A stretch of 64,000 nucleotides of DNA from Flavobacterium tiangeerense (lineage in GTDB: Bacteria > Bacteroidota > Bacteroidia > Flavobacteriales > Flavobacteriaceae). The notes beneath the pieces were generated by a model that saw nothing but the letters and a program-made list of their open reading frames with translations, was not told the DNA's origin and ran no database searches. Positions within the stretch are counted from its first letter, which is position 1. Every line of letters starts with the position of its first letter. This document shows positions 56,103 to 64,000 of this stretch, one piece after another. The stretch spans positions 1 to 64,000 of the forward strand of contig NZ_VLKO01000001.1 of NCBI RefSeq assembly GCF_007830355.1. The letters run 5' to 3'. A program made the translations under genes and the position numbers.

Positions 56103-56675
56103 TTAGAATTTGTACGCTAAAGAAAAAGAAAAAACAGAGTTCTGTACACTCACATCTTCTTGTAAAGCATCTATAAATTCGTCACTAAAAATGTTTGAAA
56201 CTCCCATATTATAACGAATTCCTGCAGAAAATTTCTCAGTAAAATCATAACCCGCACCAAAATTAATTCCAAAATCAGGAGAAATAAATAGTCTTTTTGA
56301 ATCTATAGAATTTCCATCCATCTTTATCTTTGCAGATGTTAAAAAGCCAACTTGCGGACCTGCTTCTAAATTAAATTTATCTGCTACATAATATTTCGCC
56401 ATTAAAGGAATATTAATGTAAGTCAAATTAAAACTTCCTTCACCACTATCTGACCCTTGTCCTGAAAACAGGATCTCTGGTTGTAAAGCAAATTTATCGG
56501 ATAATTTAATTTCTACAAATCCACCAATATTTATACCTGTTAGATTAGATCCATCTTTAATATCACCTGAAAAATTAGCAAGGTTTAATCCACCTTTAAT
56601 ACCAAATTTCGCTTCTTGCGCATTAGCAAATCCAAAAGCAAAAACAGCTGCAACTGTTAAAATAATTCTTTTCAT
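56103..56675 (-). CDS. Small PorT-like outer-membrane beta-barrel (paralogue 1)
   Basis: The 190-aa protein has a signal peptide MKRIILTVAAVFAFGFANA and eight or so amphipathic strands (FGIKGGLNLANFSG, GINIGGFVEIKL, FALQPEILFSGQG, FNLTYINIPLMAKYYV) ending in SFSLAYKF. It fits the PF13568 PorT/OmpA-like family of small Bacteroidota barrels. Its first 20 residues are the same as those of the paralogue at 57058, and its promoter and terminator closely match, showing tandem duplication. The role is unknown. Confidence 0.85.
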   Translation of the reverse strand: MKRIILTVAAVFAFGFANAQEAKFGIKGGLNLANFSGDIKDGSNLTGINIGGFVEIKLSDKFALQPEILFSGQGSDSGEGSFNLTYINIPLMAKYYVADKFNLEAGPQVGFLTSAKIKMDGNSIDSKRLFISPDFGINFGAGYDFTEKFSAGIRYNMGVSNIFSDEFIDALQEDVSVQNSVFSFSLAYKF

Positions 56676-56704
56676 TTTGTTTTTTTATTTGAATAATTAT
56701 GAAT

Positions 56705-56712
56705 CAAATATA
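56705..56712 (-). promoter_or_regulatory. -7 box of barrel paralogue 1
   Basis: TATATTTG on the minus strand, matching the consensus, lies 29 nt upstream of the start codon. The flanking ATTATGAATCAAATATATA block is shared with the paralogue's promoter. Confidence 0.55.
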
Positions 56713-57003
56713 TACAATCACCTAATTTTAAAAAAATTTTTAGTAAGTTTTTTATACTCCTAGAAAAATAAATAACTACAATGATTGACGTAAAGAAAAA
56801 ATACAAATAATTCGCAATCAATGCATTAAAAATATTCTTTATCACTGAAATTAGTGAGATAAAGTTTAAAAAATATGAATATTAAAAACTAGGACATAAC
56901 CTACTAATATAGTTGATTGAAAATCTTTTTATACCTTAGATAGGTACTGTCTCAGCTAAAATATAATGAACTATTACAACTTAAAGAAGCGCGGTTTTTG
57001 GCA
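56713..57003. other. AT-rich gap between the two barrel genes
   Basis: No coding frame or RNA gene was recognised. The notable content is an imperfect palindrome TTTATCACTGAAATTAGTGAGATAAA at 56838-56863, which resembles the one at 57729-57750 upstream of paralogue 2. Confidence 0.5.
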
Positions 57004-57033
57004 TAAAAAAACCTCCTTTTTTAAGAGGAGGTT
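57004..57033 (-). terminator. Terminator of the second small barrel gene
   Basis: AACCTCCT (57010-57017) and AGGAGGTT (57026-57033) form the stem; the minus-strand T run covers 57005-57010. The first 20 nt match the paralogue's terminator. Confidence 0.75.
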
Positions 57034-57057
57034 AATTAACTATTTAAGAACTATAAT

Positions 57058-57567
57058 TTACAATTTGAAATTGAATCCTAAATTTAATGAAGAAAAAGTT
57101 CCACCGTCTACAGAAATCCCTTTGTATCCAACATAAACCTCAATTTTTTCAGTTTGGTAACCAAATTTTGGTTGGTAATATAGACCCCCTTCGCCTTCGC
57201 CTTTACCGACATATAAAGCATATCCTAAATCTGTTCCTAAAAACAAATTATCAGAAAGAGAATATTGAGCAGTTCCTGCTACTGGTAGAAAACCAGCAGG
57301 ATCTGGCTTAAATTCAATTGAGGTAAAACCGTCATTATAAGTATAAGTCTTTGCTAAATATGAAGTATAACCTGTAACTAAACCAGCACTAAATTTACTA
57401 TCTAAAGTCCAAACATAAGCAATATCAGCACCTAAATTCAATGATGCAGATTCTTTAATATCACCCATAGGTAAACCAAGATGAGCTCCTACTTTAAATT
57501 TTCCTTCTTGTGCATTAGCAAATCCGAAAGCAAATACAGCCGCAACTGTTAAAATAATTCTTTTCAT
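57058..57567 (-). CDS. Small outer-membrane beta-barrel (paralogue 2)
   Basis: The 169-aa protein shares the exact first 20 residues of the paralogue at 56103 (MKRIILTVAAVFAFGFANAQ) but then diverges into a different barrel pattern (KVGAHLGLPMGDIKESASLNLGADIAYVW, FSAGLVTGYTSYLAKTYTYN, NLFLGTDLGYALYVG, GFNFKL). The shared 5' end and control regions with distinct mature parts suggest duplication followed by replacement or fast divergence of the barrel. Likely surface-exposed loops vary. Function is unknown. Confidence 0.83.
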   Translation of the reverse strand: MKRIILTVAAVFAFGFANAQEGKFKVGAHLGLPMGDIKESASLNLGADIAYVWTLDSKFSAGLVTGYTSYLAKTYTYNDGFTSIEFKPDPAGFLPVAGTAQYSLSDNLFLGTDLGYALYVGKGEGEGGLYYQPKFGYQTEKIEVYVGYKGISVDGGTFSSLNLGFNFKL

Positions 57568-57595
57568 TTTGTTATTTTTTTGTTTAATTATGAAT

Positions 57596-57603
57596 CAAAT
57601 ATA
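57596..57603 (-). promoter_or_regulatory. -7 box of barrel paralogue 2
   Basis: TATATTTG on the minus strand at the same distance from the start as in paralogue 1 (28-29 nt). Confidence 0.55.
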
Positions 57604-58058
57604 TATAAACCGTTATTTTAAAAAAAGTTTTTAATAAGATTTTTATATTACATGAAGATAAACCGCTGTACTAATTCAGATACACATTAATCATAAATAT
57701 CTATCAATTAAAAACTTAACAAACAACCACATCACGGAAATTAGTGATGTAAAAAAAATTAAAAAAACACAATATTAAGTAAGAAAAATTTTAACAATAC
57801 TATAGTAACAACATAGTTTAAAAACGTAAAAAGAACCTATTTTAAATCAAAATATAGCGTATTACTACAATTCAAAAATGAAACGCTTACTTGAAAATTA
57901 AAAAAACAAAATTCTCAAGAAAAAAAGTATAATTAAACACTACTTGGAACAGTTATTGAAAAGTTAAAAATTGAGATTAGCAGCAATAATTTTGAAACAA
58001 AATAGTTTTTAAGTATTGTGCTATATCACTAACAACAATAATTATAAAAATGTAAATT
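57604..58058. other. AT-rich divergent intergenic region
   Basis: No gene was recognised in this 455-bp stretch. It contains the perfect inverted repeat ACATCAC-N8-GTGATGT (57729-57750), which resembles the element at 56838-56863, and otherwise only A/T-rich sequence ahead of the divergent barrel gene at 58059. Confidence 0.5.
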
Positions 58059-58622
58059 ATGAAAAGAATACTTCTAGCAACAATCGTATTGTTTGCAGCT
58101 TCTGCTAACATGCAAGCACAAGCCATTAAATTCGGATTGAAAGCAGGTTTAAATTACGCAAATCAGTCAGGTAGTGATATTGGCACTAGCCTTGTTGATT
58201 ATAAAAAAGAGGCTATTACTAGTTATCATGCTGGTTTAATTGCAGAAATAAAACTAACCGATGGATTTGCTATTCAACCAGAACTGTTATACTCAACTCA
58301 GGGCGCTACCTATGAAAATGCAGGAGAAGAATTTAAAAATGAATTAGGATATATTTCTATTCCTGTAATGGCAAAATTCAGCCTTAACAACAGTATTAGT
58401 TTAGACCTTGGACCTCAGGCTTCTTTTTTGTTGAGTGAAAGAAAAAATGTTGATTTTAAAGAAGCTGAAACATTTGAATTTGGCGCAGCGGCTGGTTTGA
58501 CCCTAAATGTTACTAAAAATTTATTCATTCAAGGTCGCTATGTACTAGGATTAACCGAAGCAACTAAAGATGCTGAAGTTAAAAATTCAGTAGTCCAGCT
58601 ATCAGCTGGTTTTAAATTCTAA
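58059..58622 (+). CDS. Small PorT-like outer-membrane beta-barrel (paralogue 3)
   Basis: The 187-aa protein has a signal peptide (MKRILLATIVLFAASANMQA) and PF13568-type strands (FGLKAGLNYANQSG, FAIQPELLYSTQGATY, YISIPVMAKFSL, SISLDLGPQASFLL) ending SAGFKF. It aligns along its length with paralogue 1 (shared FAIQPELLxSxQG, YISIPxMAK, LDLGPQASFLL patterns) but is on the opposite strand. A strong terminator follows before aroQ. Confidence 0.85.
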   Translation: MKRILLATIVLFAASANMQAQAIKFGLKAGLNYANQSGSDIGTSLVDYKKEAITSYHAGLIAEIKLTDGFAIQPELLYSTQGATYENAGEEFKNELGYISIPVMAKFSLNNSISLDLGPQASFLLSERKNVDFKEAETFEFGAAAGLTLNVTKNLFIQGRYVLGLTEATKDAEVKNSVVQLSAGFKF

Positions 58623-58643
58623 AAATATTTAAAATTAAATTGT

Positions 58644-58680
58644 AAAACCGTTCTAAAAATTAGAACGGTTTTTTTATTTT
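58644..58680 (+). terminator. Terminator after the third barrel gene
   Basis: AAAACCGTTCTAA (58644-58656) pairs perfectly with TTAGAACGGTTTT (58660-58672) and is followed by T-rich sequence. Confidence 0.9.
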
Positions 58681-58696
58681 TACCAAAATCAGAATT

Positions 58697-59116
58697 ATGA
58701 AAATAGGCATTATCAATGGTCCAAATTTAAATTTATTAGGAAAACGCGAACCAGAAGTTTACGGAAACCAAACATTTGAAGACTATTTTAACACATTAAA
58801 AGAGCGTTTCCCAGCAATTAACTTTTCTTATTATCAAAGTAATATTGAGGGCGAATTGATTGATAAAATACAAGAATTTGGTTTTTCATTTGATGGCATA
58901 ATTCTCAATGCTGGCGCTTACACCCACACCTCTGTAGGTATAGGAGATGCCGTAAAAGCAATAACAACTCCAGTAATAGAGGTTCATATTTCGAATACAT
59001 TTTCTAGAGAAAGTTTTAGACATCAATCCTATATTTCTGGAAATGCCAAAGGTGTTATTCTAGGTTTTGGTTTGCAAAGTTATGATTTAGCTGTACTTTC
59101 TTTTGAACAAAAATAA
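58697..59116 (+). CDS. aroQ: 3-dehydroquinate dehydratase, type II
   Basis: The 139-aa protein matches type II dehydroquinases: KIGIINGPNLNLLGKREPEVYG (catalytic tyrosine region), INFSYYQSNIEGELIDKIQE, ILNAGAYTHTSVGIGDAV and VIEVHISNTFSRESFRHQSYIS. It removes water from 3-dehydroquinate in the shikimate pathway. Length and motifs are complete. It is monocistronic and probably reads from its own promoter after the upstream terminator. Confidence 0.94.
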   Translation: MKIGIINGPNLNLLGKREPEVYGNQTFEDYFNTLKERFPAINFSYYQSNIEGELIDKIQEFGFSFDGIILNAGAYTHTSVGIGDAVKAITTPVIEVHISNTFSRESFRHQSYISGNAKGVILGFGLQSYDLAVLSFEQK

Positions 59117-59176
59117 TTAACAATACCTTAAGTTATTGTTTAACAAATAATTAATAACCTATGTAAAAAGTACTGC

Positions 59177-59184
59177 TATTTTTG
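59177..59184 (+). promoter_or_regulatory. -7 box upstream of the DUF5686 gene
   Basis: TATTTTTG matches TAnnTTTG and overlaps the in-frame GTG at 59184, so translation is unlikely to begin there. This supports the ATG at 59202. Confidence 0.5.
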
Positions 59185-59201
59185 TGGAAGAAAAAACTTT
59201 C

Positions 59202-61688
59202 ATGAAAAAACACTACCTGTTTCTCTTATTAGTTTCTACATTTTTTTGCAATGCACAAATAAAAGGAAATATCACTGACGATAAAGGCAATCCGTTAGCA
59301 TTTGTAAACATCTTCCAAGAAGATACTTATAATGGAACTACCTCAAACGAATTAGGGAATTACGAATTTAATGTGCTTCCAAAGGGAAAACAAACCTTAG
59401 TTTTTCAATTTTTAGGATTCAAAACTCAAAAAATTATTATTGAAACCGCAAAGTTGCCTTATACTTTAAATGTAAAACTCGTTGAGGAAAGTTTTTCTCT
59501 TAATGAAGTAATCATTAATACTAAAAGAAATCCCGCCATAGCAATCATAAAAAATGCAATTGCAAATAGGGATTCTAATACTAAAAACACCAATAAATAC
59601 CGTGCAGATTTCTATTCCCGTGGTATATTTAAACTGAAAAATGCTCCTAAAAAAATCTTTGGACAAAAAATAGGCGACTTAAATGGCGCATTAGACTCAA
59701 CAGGAACGGGGATTATTTCTTTATCTGAAACATTTTCTAAAATTGTTTATGAAAAACCCAATAAACTCAGTGAAGTAGTAGTGGCATCAAAAGTAAGTGG
59801 TGACAATAACGGCTACAGTTACAACACTGCTCGATCTTCATTTTATGATTTTTATGATAATACAATCGACTTTGGAATAGCAATGATTTCGCCAATTGCC
59901 AGCAACGCATTGAATTACTACAATTACAAACTAGAAAGCACTTTTTTTGATGACAAGAATAAGATGATCAATAAAATTAAGGTTAGTGCAAAACGAGATA
60001 GCGAACCAGTTTTTGAAGGATATATCTACATTGTTGAGGATTCTTGGGCTATTTATGCCGTAGAACTTGACATTAAAGGATATAGAATAAAAGAAGATTT
60101 TCTTGATGTAATGACTTTAAAACAAAATTTTAGTTACAATAATAATTCGAAAATTTGGACGAAAAACACGCAGAGTCTCGAGATTACCGCAGGAGCCTTT
60201 GGAATAAAATTCAACGGAAAATACAACTATGTGTATAGTAATTATGAATTTGTAACTTCTTTTGCTCCCAAAACGTTTACCAATGAAATTACAAAAATTG
60301 AGCTGAACGCAAATCAAAAAGACAGTACGTTCTGGAATAGCAACAGGCCGATTCCCTTAACTATCGAAGAAAATTTAGATTATTTTAGAAAAGATAGTAT
60401 TTATACGGTTCGAAATTCAAAAAAATACTTAGACTCCATTGACCTAAAAAACAACAAATTTAATCCTCTCAAACTGCTTACTGGGTATACATTTAAAAAT
60501 AGTTCACAAAAATATAGTTTTAGTTATGCCGGGTTGGTTAATATCGGTTCTCTCAGTTTTAATACTGTTCAGGGTTACAATCTTGATTCGGGTTTTCGAT
60601 TTACAAACTGGAAAAATCAAGAAAAAAAAGGAATTTATACTACACTTAGCACAACGTTTAATTATGGTTTCTCAGAAGATCGTTTGCGTGTAACGGGGCA
60701 ATTCCTTCATAGATTCAACAATCAAAATTATGCTACAGTTTATGCAACAGGTGGAAGCTCAGTAAAACAATTCAACCCAAATGAACCTATTAGTAAAGCT
60801 ATAAACAGTGTAAGCACTCTTTTCTTTAGAAACAATTTCATGAAATTGTACAACCTAGAATCTATGGCTATTGGGTTTACACAAAATATTGCAAATGGCA
60901 TCAACCTTAATAGTAAGATTGAGTATCAACAGCGTAAACCTTTATTTAACACCACTGATTATTCATTGTTTAATAAATCTGATTTTTATACATCAAACAA
61001 CCCCTTGGACCCTACTAATTATAGTTCATCTGCTTTTGAACAACATCATTTAACTAAATTAAATCTTTCTTTCAAAATCAATTTTGGCAATAAATATTCC
61101 TCCAGACCAGATGGTAAATTCAACATTAGAAACGAAAAATATCCTACACTATATGTAGCCTATGAGAAAGCCATTGGCGCAAGCGATAAAAAATATGAAT
61201 ATGACTATTTCAACCTTCGCGCTACCTATGATTTAAAATTAGGAAACAAAGGAGCTTTAGGTATAAACATGAAAGCTGGTGCGTTTATAAATGCTCAAAA
61301 TATTGCTTTTATGGATTACAAACATTTTAATGGAAACCAAACAAGCGTAGGTCAAGATGAACGTTATTTGAATATTTTTAACTTGCTACCCTACTACTCT
61401 AGCAGTACTAACAATCGTTTTGCAGAAGCTCATGCAGAATATAATGATAAAGGATATATAATGAATAAAATTCCATTATTGAATAAATTAAAAGCTACTT
61501 TAAATATAGGAGCTCATGCGCTATCCATACCTGATAAAAAACCGTATTCTGAAATGAATATTGGTCTAGATAATATAGGAATTGGGAAATTTAAAATGTT
61601 TAGAATAGATTATGTCCGCTCCTATCAAAGTGGTTTTAAAGGTGACGGAGTGGTTTTTGGACTTAAATTTTTAAACATAATTGATTAA
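59202..61688 (+). CDS. DUF5686 / carboxypeptidase-like-domain outer-membrane protein
   Basis: The ~828-aa protein starts at ATG 59202 with a signal peptide (KKHYLFLLLVSTFFCNAQ). It contains a CarboxypepD regulatory-like domain (about residues 20-100; GNITDDKGNPLAFVNIFQEDTYNGTTSNELGNYEF) and a long DUF5686 part with barrel-like strands to the C-terminus (GVVFGLKFLNIID). The family is common in Bacteroidota and resembles TonB-receptor-like outer-membrane proteins lacking the plug. It has no recognised substrate. It is followed by a shared bidirectional terminator. Confidence 0.85.
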   Translation: MKKHYLFLLLVSTFFCNAQIKGNITDDKGNPLAFVNIFQEDTYNGTTSNELGNYEFNVLPKGKQTLVFQFLGFKTQKIIIETAKLPYTLNVKLVEESFSLNEVIINTKRNPAIAIIKNAIANRDSNTKNTNKYRADFYSRGIFKLKNAPKKIFGQKIGDLNGALDSTGTGIISLSETFSKIVYEKPNKLSEVVVASKVSGDNNGYSYNTARSSFYDFYDNTIDFGIAMISPIASNALNYYNYKLESTFFDDKNKMINKIKVSAKRDSEPVFEGYIYIVEDSWAIYAVELDIKGYRIKEDFLDVMTLKQNFSYNNNSKIWTKNTQSLEITAGAFGIKFNGKYNYVYSNYEFVTSFAPKTFTNEITKIELNANQKDSTFWNSNRPIPLTIEENLDYFRKDSIYTVRNSKKYLDSIDLKNNKFNPLKLLTGYTFKNSSQKYSFSYAGLVNIGSLSFNTVQGYNLDSGFRFTNWKNQEKKGIYTTLSTTFNYGFSEDRLRVTGQFLHRFNNQNYATVYATGGSSVKQFNPNEPISKAINSVSTLFFRNNFMKLYNLESMAIGFTQNIANGINLNSKIEYQQRKPLFNTTDYSLFNKSDFYTSNNPLDPTNYSSSAFEQHHLTKLNLSFKINFGNKYSSRPDGKFNIRNEKYPTLYVAYEKAIGASDKKYEYDYFNLRATYDLKLGNKGALGINMKAGAFINAQNIAFMDYKHFNGNQTSVGQDERYLNIFNLLPYYSSSTNNRFAEAHAEYNDKGYIMNKIPLLNKLKATLNIGAHALSIPDKKPYSEMNIGLDNIGIGKFKMFRIDYVRSYQSGFKGDGVVFGLKFLNIID

Positions 61689-61733
61689 AAAAGTACGTAG
61701 TTTTATCTCGATAAACAACAACTCACAATACAT

Positions 61734-61770
61734 AAAAAAGGCACCTGAAAATAATCTCGGTGCCTTTTTT
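61734..61770. terminator. Bidirectional terminator between the DUF5686 and CDF genes
   Basis: AAAAAGGCACC and GGTGCCTTTTT pair across a 13-nt loop, with A/T tracts on both sides. Confidence 0.85.
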
Positions 61771-61782
61771 ATTGGTGTAAAT

Positions 61783-62652
61783 TTACTCATGAGGTTCTAC
61801 ATGAATCAATACGTGCCCTAATTCTGGGATTTGTTCTCGTAAGGTATCTTTAAGTTTATGAGCAAGGTCATGCCCTTCCTTTACGGTTATATTTGAGTTT
61901 ACTGTTGCATGTAAATCAACATGGTATTGCATACCTGCCTTTCGGATAAAACATTTTTCGGTATCTAAAATTCCGTCAACTTGAACAGATACTTCTCTAA
62001 TGTGTTCAATCAAGTCATCATATAAATGTTCATCCATGATTTCGCCAAGAGCAGGTCGGAAAATCAAATAACTATTATACAATATAAATCCAGATGCAAA
62101 AAGTGCTGCCCAATCATCAGCTGCTTCGTAACCATTACCTAAAATTAAAGCAATAGAAATTCCCAAAAAAGCAGCTACCGAAGTGATGGCATCACTCCTA
62201 TGGTGCCAAGCATCTGCTTTTAATGAAGAACTATTAGTTTCTATACTGCGTTTCATAACTACTCGAAAGGAATACTCTTTCCAGATAATTATGGCTCCAA
62301 GAACAATTAGTGTCCAAGGCTTTGGCAATTGATGCGGTGTGCTAATATTAATGATACTTTCATAAGCAATTATTGTTGCCGAAGTGATTAAAAACCCCAC
62401 TACCAAGAACGTGATCAAGGGCTCAGCCCTACCGTGTCCGTACGGATGATTCTCATCAGCAGGTTTATTGGAATATTTAATTCCGAACAAGACTAAAAAT
62501 GACGCAAAAATGTCTGTTGTAGACTCGATAGCATCAGCAATCAAAGCGTATGAATTGCCAAAAAAACCTGCAAATCCTTTTATAATGGCCAGAGTTGTGT
62601 TGCCCACAATACTAAAATAAGTAGCCCTAATTGCTGTTTGTTCTCTTGACAT
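61783..62652 (-). CDS. Cation diffusion facilitator transporter
   Basis: The 289-aa protein has about six transmembrane helices and CDF metal sites: ALIADAIESTTDIF in helix II and KADAWHHRSDAITS in helix V, plus a C-terminal cytoplasmic domain (YHVDLHATVNSNITVKEGHDLAHKL, LIHVEPHE). It exports divalent metals such as Zn2+, Fe2+ or Co2+ by proton antiport. The metal cannot be fixed from sequence. It lies downstream of murA across a hairpin. Confidence 0.9.
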   Translation of the reverse strand: MSREQTAIRATYFSIVGNTTLAIIKGFAGFFGNSYALIADAIESTTDIFASFLVLFGIKYSNKPADENHPYGHGRAEPLITFLVVGFLITSATIIAYESIINISTPHQLPKPWTLIVLGAIIIWKEYSFRVVMKRSIETNSSSLKADAWHHRSDAITSVAAFLGISIALILGNGYEAADDWAALFASGFILYNSYLIFRPALGEIMDEHLYDDLIEHIREVSVQVDGILDTEKCFIRKAGMQYHVDLHATVNSNITVKEGHDLAHKLKDTLREQIPELGHVLIHVEPHE

Positions 62653-62671
62653 TTGTTTCGTTTAAAAAAGA

Positions 62672-62727
62672 ATCGTTTAAATAAACCACTTGCATTTTTG
62701 TATTGCTAGGTGGTTTACTTAAACGAT
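62672..62727 (-). terminator. Long hairpin terminator after murA
   Basis: GTGGTTTACTTAAACGAT (62710-62727) and ATCGTTTAAATAAACCAC (62672-62689) pair with one mismatch across a 20-nt loop. On the minus strand TTCTTTTTT follows, consistent with a murA terminator. Confidence 0.7.
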
Positions 62728-62747
62728 ATATTAAGAATTGAGTACGT

Positions 62748-64000
62748 TTACGCTCTAACGATTTGAGCTCCAATAGCTCTCAATCGTTCGTCAATACGCT
62801 CATACCCTCTATCTATTTGTTCAATGTTTTGTATGGTACTTGTTCCTTTTGCAGAAAGTGCAGCAATTAACAATGATATACCAGCGCGAATATCTGGTGA
62901 TGACATAGTTGTAGCCTTCAGTTGTGATTTAAAATCATGCCCCATAACTACAGCACGGTGTGGATCACACAACATGATTTTAGCACCCATGTCAATAAGT
63001 TTATCTACAAAAAACAAACGACTTTCAAACATTTTTTGGTGAATCAAAACATCACCTCTTGCTTGTGTAGCCACTACAAGTACAATACTCAATAAATCTG
63101 GAGTAAATCCAGGCCATGGTGCATCAGCAATGGTAAGAATAGAACCATCAATATCTGTTTTTACTTCATACCCATTCACATGAGCAGGAATGTAAATATC
63201 ATCTCCACGACGCTCTAGGGTAATTCCTAATTTTCTAAATGTATTTGGAATTACTCCAAGGTTATCCCAACTAACATTTTTTATAGTAATTTCAGACTTT
63301 GTCATGGCAGCAAGACCAATCCAACTTCCTATTTCAATCATGTCAGGCAAAATTCTGTGCTCACAACCACCTAAGCTTTCTACCCCTTCAATAGTCAATA
63401 AATTTGATCCTACTCCGGTGATATTTGCACCCATTGAGTTCAGCATTTTACACAATTGCTGTAAATACGGTTCACATGCAGCATTGTATACAGTTGTTCT
63501 TCCTTTTGCTAAAACGGCTGCCATTACAATATTTGCAGTTCCCGTAACTGATGCTTCATCTAATAACATATCAGCTCCAACTAATCCGTCAGCAGCTTCT
63601 ACACCATAAAAATGGTCTTCTCTATTGTATCTAAACTTAGCACCAAGGTTTATAAAACCTTCAAAGTGCGTATCTAATCTTCGTCTTCCGATTTTATCTC
63701 CACCCGGTTTTGGAATATATCCTTTACCAAATCGTGCCAAAAGCGGTCCAACAATCATGATAGATCCTCTAAGTGATCCACCTTCTTTCTTAAAAGCTTC
63801 AGTCTCCAGGTATTGAATATTTACCTCATCTGCCTGAAAAGTGTAAGAACCTGAACCTGTTTTTTGAATTTTAACACCCAAATTACCTAATAAAGTGATC
63901 AATTTATTAATGTCAATAATATCTGGAATATTATTAATAATAACTTTTTCAGGTGTTAATAAAACAGCACACAATATTTGTAATGCTTCATTTTTTGCAC
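62748..64000 (-). CDS. murA: UDP-N-acetylglucosamine 1-carboxyvinyltransferase (5' end outside the window)
   Basis: The frame runs to base 64000 without an upstream stop, so the N-terminus lies outside. The visible part begins (G)AKNEALQILCAVLLT, which includes the Lys-Asn of the UDP-GlcNAc site, and continues with GSWIGLAAM and DAPWPGFTPDLLSIVLV. The enolpyruvyl loop reads PKPGGDKIGRRRLDTH: the Cys115 of E. coli MurA is Asp here. This is the form that is intrinsically insensitive to fosfomycin in other bacteria. MurA performs the first step of peptidoglycan precursor synthesis, adding enolpyruvate to UDP-GlcNAc. Confidence 0.95.
   Translation of the reverse strand, partial: AKNEALQILCAVLLTPEKVIINNIPDIIDINKLITLLGNLGVKIQKTGSGSYTFQADEVNIQYLETEAFKKEGGSLRGSIMIVGPLLARFGKGYIPKPGGDKIGRRRLDTHFEGFINLGAKFRYNREDHFYGVEAADGLVGADMLLDEASVTGTANIVMAAVLAKGRTTVYNAACEPYLQQLCKMLNSMGANITGVGSNLLTIEGVESLGGCEHRILPDMIEIGSWIGLAAMTKSEITIKNVSWDNLGVIPNTFRKLGITLERRGDDIYIPAHVNGYEVKTDIDGSILTIADAPWPGFTPDLLSIVLVVATQARGDVLIHQKMFESRLFFVDKLIDMGAKIMLCDPHRAVVMGHDFKSQLKATTMSSPDIRAGISLLIAALSAKGTSTIQNIEQIDRGYERIDERLRAIGAQIVRA

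Noticed and set aside
57087..57311. Plus-strand frame opposite the second barrel gene
   Set aside because: It is antisense to a signal-peptide-bearing barrel with better coding signal.
1..64000. tRNA or rRNA genes, transposases or prophage genes
   Set aside because: No cloverleaf, rRNA, transposase or phage structural motif was recognised on either strand by eye.

Overview
The window is chromosomal DNA from a member of the Bacteroidota, most likely Flavobacteriaceae and close to Flavobacterium. The evidence is a low-GC genome with short AT-rich spacers, type IX secretion (T9SS) C-terminal sorting domains, SprB-like and MBG repeats, Bacteroidota-type promoters (TTG, about 17-19 nt, TAnnTTTG) in place of Shine-Dalgarno sites, PorT-type outer-membrane barrels, a SusC/CarboxypepD-type TonB receptor, a CarB without its allosteric domain, and zapA - 6S-like RNA - rny gene order. 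No plasmid, prophage, IS transposase, CRISPR, tRNA or rRNA was seen.

Layout. 1-7.8 kb: the 3' end of a giant repeat adhesin, an outer-membrane barrel and a secreted T9SS nuclease. 8-10.3 kb: rmuC, a small membrane protein and a hotdog thioesterase. 10.4-25.2 kb: a light/photoprotection island. Rightward it holds a TetR regulator, an ABC1 kinase-like protein, a 44-codon DUF2256 gene, cryptochrome-DASH, a second divergent photolyase, TIGR03643, an SDR, folE and a DUF2867 epimerase. Leftward it holds a CarH-like B12/MerR regulator, crtI, crtB, crtZ, an SRPBCC protein and a class I photolyase. 25.3-36.9 kb: a KirBac K+ channel, hydrolases, carB, rpmH, small TPR and thioredoxin-like proteins, a small accessory gene pair beside a structured non-coding element, and pirin plus a GNAT. 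37-48.2 kb: an ABC-F ATPase, a GlmU-like protein, rpmE2, a glycosyltransferase, a phosphosugar mutase, an MsbA-like exporter and hypothetical genes. 48.3-64 kb: a TonB receptor, an M23 peptidase, zapA, a 6S-like RNA, rny, xerD, three small barrels, aroQ, a DUF5686 protein, a CDF metal exporter and murA (5' end outside the window).

How the genes work together. The photoprotection island joins a putative adenosylcobalamin light sensor, carotenoid synthesis (phytoene synthase, desaturase, hydroxylase), three photolyase/cryptochrome flavoproteins and folE, which starts the pterin/folate route that can supply antenna chromophore. Palindromes built on GTTTAA lie in two of its promoter regions and may be operators. 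The most novel-looking observation is a pair of non-coding elements (about 21.4 and 42.2 kb) that keep two short internal-loop motifs while their helices differ in sequence and stay paired, as expected of a structured RNA/DNA family.
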